From Desulfobulbaceae bacterium (GTDB lineage: Bacteria > Desulfobacterota > Desulfobulbia > Desulfobulbales > Desulfocapsaceae), in assembly GCA_030632405.1 (NCBI GenBank), contig DAOVUU010000171.1:1-6132 (forward strand): a stretch of 6,132 nucleotides of DNA, given 5' to 3'. Made by a program: the position numbers and the translations under genes. This document shows, one piece after another, positions 4,969 through 6,132 of this stretch (positions within the stretch are counted from its first letter, which is position 1; each line of letters starts with the position of its first letter). The notes beneath the pieces are model-generated. The model searched no databases. It was not told the origin of the DNA and saw only the letters and a program-made list of their open reading frames with translations.

Positions 4969-6132
4969 CTAGAAGCCTTTGAACGGATTTGGCCCCATTT
5001 CAACAATTTCGTCAACAAAATCATTCAGAAGCTGCGGAATCTTGTCGTAATCGGTAATAGCCACCTGCTCGGCCACACACCGTTCAGGCTCAAGGGCAAG
5101 AGTAGACAGGGTATCAGCAATATTTTCCATTCTTTTATCGGCAATTTCAGATCCTTTCACAAAATGGCACTGGTAATCATCGCCATAGGAACATCCTAAC
5201 AGCATTGCACCGTCCAACCCAGCGGAGAGTGCATCACGAATCCATGCCATATTAACAGACCCCAGACATCGTACCGGGATGAAACGGAGCATGTGATTCA
5301 GACCATTTCGCCTCATACCAGCCATATCAAGAGCAGGATACGCATCATTTTCACATACAAATACGATAATCCTCAGACGATCATCATCATCTTCAGGAAC
5401 CTCTATTGATTTGATCATCGAACCAATGAGGTCAATGTTATAATCCTTGAAGCCAATGATTCTTTCCGGGCACGACCCCATACAGGTACCACAACGACGA
5501 CAGCGAGTGGGATTGGTAAGCGGTGTTCCCTTATCATCATCATCAAGAGCACCAAAAGGACACTCCTCGGTACATCGTTTACACTGGGTGCATCTCTGCA
5601 TGAAAAAGTCAGGATACGTTGCATCTCCGGACCGTGGATGAACGGATACCCCACGATCAACAGATTCAATACATTGTATGGCTTTTAGAGCGGCTCCGGT
5701 TGCATCATCCACTGCCTCTTCCATCGTCTCGGCTTTTCTTACACCACCACAGGTATAAACACCGGTACGTCTGGTTTCATATGGGAAACAGATAAAATGA
5801 GAATCTGCATAACCATCAAAAAGTTCCAGATCAGAAAAAGCCGGTCCCTGACGATAAGCAAGATTGATAGAATTCTCATCAAGAGTCACCGGTACCATGC
5901 CGGCAGCGAGGACTACCATGTCAACATTGACAGTAATGTCTTCACCAAGCAGGGTATCCGCCGCTGCGACGCTGAGCTGGTCTCCATTTGCCTCCACCTT
6001 CATAACAGATGCTTTAGTCATGAAAATGCCATCATTGAGCTGAGCATTCTTGTAGTATAGCTCCATGTGACCGGGAGTTCGCATATGCTGATACAGAATA
6101 TATGCTTTACCATCTGCATTATCATCGCAGAC
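4969..6132 (-). CDS. qmoB: QmoB, HdrA/MvhD-like flavin and Fe-S subunit, C-terminal half (5' end outside window)
   Basis: The open frame extends to the right edge without a start, giving the last 387 residues of a protein that in known QmoB is roughly 750 long. Numbering from the edge, residues 1-160 are the end of the HdrA-like FAD domain, with VDMVVLAAGMVP (70-81) and the GVYTCGG...EEAVDDATGAA segment (124-148). Two [4Fe-4S] ferredoxin motifs follow (Cys181/184/187/191 and Cys211/214/217/221). A MvhD-like domain ends the protein, with Cys260, Cys289, Cys314 and Cys322 as likely [2Fe-2S] ligands. QmoB is a cytoplasmic subunit thought to connect AprBA to QmoC. The following qmoC gene supports this over a plain heterodisulfide reductase HdrA. 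A Met at 6082-6084 is internal, not a start. An upstream qmoA is expected but unseen. Confidence 0.92.
   Translation of the reverse strand, partial: VCDDNADGKAYILYQHMRTPGHMELYYKNAQLNDGIFMTKASVMKVEANGDQLSVAAADTLLGEDITVNVDMVVLAAGMVPVTLDENSINLAYRQGPAFSDLELFDGYADSHFICFPYETRRTGVYTCGGVRKAETMEEAVDDATGAALKAIQCIESVDRGVSVHPRSGDATYPDFFMQRCTQCKRCTEECPFGALDDDDKGTPLTNPTRCRRCGTCMGSCPERIIGFKDYNIDLIGSMIKSIEVPEDDDDRLRIIVFVCENDAYPALDMAGMRRNGLNHMLRFIPVRCLGSVNMAWIRDALSAGLDGAMLLGCSYGDDYQCHFVKGSEIADKRMENIADTLSTLALEPERCVAEQVAITDYDKIPQLLNDFVDEIVEMGPNPFKGF

Noticed and set aside
4852..5199. Plus-strand open frame of 115 codons across the qmoB end and the qmoB-qmoC spacer
   Set aside because: It is antisense to qmoB and the regulatory spacer, has no recognisable domain, and shares the codon-shadow pattern of other antisense frames.

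Overview
This 6.1 kb window is an ordinary piece of chromosome, with every supported gene on the minus strand. It most likely comes from a sulfate-reducing or sulfur-metabolising member of the Desulfobacterota. The evidence is a QmoB/QmoC pair, the membrane electron-transfer complex that partners APS reductase, next to bacterial-type translation and transcription genes. Assignment to a Desulfobulbia-like lineage is only an inference.

Read in the direction of transcription (right to left), the window opens with the C-terminal half of qmoB, cut by the right edge. A 105-nt spacer holding a perfect 10-bp hairpin follows, then complete qmoC and a strong intrinsic terminator (3615-3655). A short AT-rich gap carries a good sigma70-type promoter (-35 at 3515-3520, -10 at 3492-3497). 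This promoter starts a tRNA cluster: tRNA-Thr(TGT), tRNA-Tyr(GTA), tRNA-Gly(TCC), tRNA-Thr(GGT), then tuf (EF-Tu). After tuf come rpmG (a 49-aa zinc-type L33), tRNA-Trp(CCA), a 244-nt structured leader, secE, nusG and the first 61 codons of rplK (L11), cut by the left edge.

The right block is respiratory: QmoBC moves electrons between the menaquinone pool and the APS reductase module through flavin, Fe-S clusters and haem. The left block is the classical tRNA-tuf-secE-nusG-rplK growth operon. It supplies aminoacyl-tRNAs, EF-Tu, two ribosomal proteins, a Sec translocon subunit and a transcription elongation factor. The terminator and promoter between the blocks make two separate transcription units.

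I find no mobile element, CRISPR array, defence system or undescribed multi-gene system. The observations worth a second look are regulatory RNA structures in the spacers (qmoB/qmoC, tuf/rpmG, the secE leader, nusG/rplK), the placement of qmo beside the tRNA-tuf operon, and two genes easily mis-annotated: the tiny rpmG, and secE with an over-long upstream start.
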